NCBI GenBank assembly: GCA_046160675.1 | Contig: JBJXHH010000150.1 | Coordinates: 1 to 7,711 of the forward strand | Origin: JACMJP01 sp046160675 | GTDB taxonomy: Bacteria > Bacteroidota > Bacteroidia > Chitinophagales > BACL12 | Length of the DNA stretch: 7,711 nt | Direction of reading: 5' to 3' | In this document: positions 6,413 to 7,711 of the stretch, one piece after another | Numbering within the stretch: position 1 is the stretch's first letter | Layout: each line of letters begins with the position of its first letter | Translations under genes and position numbers: made by a program | The notes under the pieces: generated by a model | The model's input: only the letters and a program-made list of their open reading frames with translations | Database searches by the model: none | What the model was told of the DNA's origin: nothing

Positions 6413-7156
6413 ATGTTCGCCGGCAAAGTGTTACACCATCTTGAAAAGGTGGACAGCACTAACGCTTACCTGCATTATTTGATTGCATCTTCCCCAGAAC
6501 TCTTGCCCGAAGGATTAACAGTAGTGGCTGATGAACAGTTCGCCGGCAAAGGCCAACAGGGGGAAAGCTGGGAGGCTGCTGCGGGGCAAAACCTCACTGC
6601 CAGTATTCTTTTATACCCGAAATTTTTACTGGCGAAACAGGTTTTTCACCTGAACAAGGCTGTAGCCCTGGCAGTGAGGGATTGTCTTTCTACGTTTGTA
6701 GAACATGTGAAAATAAAATGGCCCAACGACATGTATGTTCAGGGGAATAAGATAGCGGGCATATTGATGGAAAATAGTTTGAGCCGGAACGCTGTTCAGC
6801 AAAGTATTATTGGCGTTGGTCTCAATGTGAATCAAACAGAATTTGATGCAAGTATCCCAAACCCTGTTTCCTTGCGTATGCTTACAGGGAAATTTTTTGA
6901 GCGGGAAGAAATACTACATACACTCTGCCATGAAATTGAAAAAAATTATTTGCTGCTTCGTTCCATGCAAATGAAAAAGATTGATGATGCCTATCATGAA
7001 CACCTGCTTGGTTTGCATGAAGAAAAACAATTTCAGCGGGGTGATGAAATGTTTACCGGGACAATCAAAGGTGTAAATGAAAACGGAAAACTATTGGTGG
7101 AAACAGAAGAAAATATTTTTGAGTTTGGGGTGAAGGAGGTGAGGATAGTAATTTAA
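6413..7156 (+). CDS. birA: Biotin--[acetyl-CoA-carboxylase] ligase, monofunctional
   Basis: This enzyme makes biotinyl-5'-AMP from biotin and ATP and transfers biotin to the lysine of the biotin carrier protein of acetyl-CoA carboxylase and related enzymes. Counting from the ATG at 6413 (247 residues), VDSTNAYL lies at 13-20 and the adenylate-binding loop at 43-53 as FAGKGQQGESW, the Bacteroidota form of the GRGRRGR loop. KWPND is at 102-106, GNKIAGIL at 111-118 and GVGLNVNQ at 134-141. A C-terminal SH3-like domain covers about 200-247. There is no N-terminal helix-turn-helix, so it should not act as a repressor of biotin genes. The frame could extend to a TTG at 6392, but that would add seven residues with no family support and would sit inside the promoter candidate. 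It is the only plus-strand gene, divergent from rsfS and convergent with nadE, whose stop is 64 bases away. Confidence 0.95.
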   Translation: MFAGKVLHHLEKVDSTNAYLHYLIASSPELLPEGLTVVADEQFAGKGQQGESWEAAAGQNLTASILLYPKFLLAKQVFHLNKAVALAVRDCLSTFVEHVKIKWPNDMYVQGNKIAGILMENSLSRNAVQQSIIGVGLNVNQTEFDASIPNPVSLRMLTGKFFEREEILHTLCHEIEKNYLLLRSMQMKKIDDAYHEHLLGLHEEKQFQRGDEMFTGTIKGVNENGKLLVETEENIFEFGVKEVRIVI

Positions 7157-7220
7157 TGTTTTTTTCATTCTGAACGTCTCAGCATTTCACATTCCTTATA
7201 ATAGGGTTTCAAAATCTTCT

Positions 7221-7711
7221 TCAGTTCAAATATTTCCCCTCTATTGGCATTCTTCTTCCCATGCCGAAGGCTTTGGGTGAAACCCGCAGCACAGGCGGAA
7301 ACTGGTAACGTTTCCATTCATTGCTGTTCACCATCTTCAGCGTTTTTCTCACAGTAGCTTCATCAAATCCCTGCTCAATAATATCCTGCGGGCTTTGATG
7401 TTTTTCGATGTACTGATATAAAATTTTATCCAGCACATCGTAGGGCGGCAATGTATCCTGGTCTTTTTGCCCGGGGCGAAGTTCTGCGCTGGGAGGTTTA
7501 GTTATGATATGTTGCGGGATAATTTCTTTTTCCCTGTTGATGTAATTCACCATCTCATATACTTCTGTTTTATATACATCTGCAAGAACAGCAAGCCCGC
7601 CGCATAAGTCGCCGTACAAAGTTCCGTAGCCAACGGCGGCTTCGCTTTTGTTAGTTGTGTTTAGCAAAATATAACCATGCTTATTACACATTGCCATCAG
7701 GATCACCCCTC
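7221..7711 (-). CDS. nadE: Glutamine-dependent NAD+ synthetase, C-terminal part (cut by window edge)
   Basis: The enzyme converts deamido-NAD+ to NAD+ using ATP and ammonia drawn from glutamine. Visible are about 163 codons of the synthetase domain, entering from the right edge in the phase xGA GGG GTG, which reads R-G-V-I-L-M-A as in the family. Signatures are NTTNKSEAAVGYGTLYGDLC (the deamido-NAD and ATP binding region), KPPSAELRPGQKDQDTLPPY and the C-terminal GMGRRMPIEGKYLN ending at a TGA. The RPGQKDQDTLPPYDVLD block is typical of the longer glutamine-using type; its N-terminal glutaminase domain would lie outside the window, so that type is inferred. The true start is not here; the GTG at 7706 is an internal codon. 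It converges on birA. Confidence 0.93.
   Translation of the reverse strand, partial: GVILMAMCNKHGYILLNTTNKSEAAVGYGTLYGDLCGGLAVLADVYKTEVYEMVNYINREKEIIPQHIITKPPSAELRPGQKDQDTLPPYDVLDKILYQYIEKHQSPQDIIEQGFDEATVRKTLKMVNSNEWKRYQFPPVLRVSPKAFGMGRRMPIEGKYLN

Noticed and set aside
7157..7220. Search for a bidirectional terminator between convergent birA and nadE
   Set aside because: Only a 4-bp CTGA/TCAG stem (7170-7173, 7179-7182) was found and it has no T-run after it; too weak to call.
7158..7275. Minus-strand frame overlapping the nadE end and reading on as EIFELKKILKPYYKECEML to a TGA in the birA-nadE gap
   Set aside because: It lies in an alternative frame of nadE whose own C-terminus (RRMPIEGKYLN) ends as the family does; no homology is recognised and the run is short enough to be chance.

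Overview
This window comes from a member of the Bacteroidota, most likely near the Chitinophagaceae. Four things point there. The gene order birA / rsfS-ftsH-LUD protein is one I know from that phylum. Promoter-like TAnnTTTG elements, the Bacteroidota -7 consensus, sit just upstream of several genes. Ribosome binding sites are weak or absent. A remnant of a type IX secretion sorting signal, found only in this phylum, lies between two genes. The assignment is by family recognition; no database search was run.

Layout from left to right. Positions 1-278 (minus) hold the first 92 codons of a UDP-glucose/nucleotide-sugar 6-dehydrogenase, cut by the window edge. Positions 353-3666 (minus) hold a tight block read lutC-like LUD gene -> lpxH -> uncharacterised exported protein -> prfA. 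The first three genes overlap by 17 and 11 bases, and prfA follows after 42 bases with its own candidate promoter. Positions 3667-3901 are a 235-base gap holding the lutC promoter candidate, a GC-rich terminator and a decayed T9SS C-terminal domain. Positions 3902-6377 (minus) hold rsfS -> ftsH, 25 bases apart. A 35-base divergent gap separates rsfS from birA (6413-7156, plus). The window ends with the C-terminal 163 codons of glutamine-dependent NAD synthetase (7221-7711, minus), convergent with birA.

Most genes are housekeeping: translation termination (prfA), ribosome silencing (rsfS), membrane protein quality control (ftsH), lipid A synthesis (lpxH), biotin attachment (birA), NAD synthesis (nadE) and nucleotide-sugar supply for surface polysaccharide (ugd). 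The less-understood parts are the exported protein translationally linked to lpxH, the LUD-family protein without visible lutA/lutB partners, and the T9SS remnant. I see no mobile element, CRISPR array, tRNA, rRNA or defence system, and no evidence of an entirely new system. The T9SS remnant and the exported protein coupled to lpxH are the most worthwhile leads.
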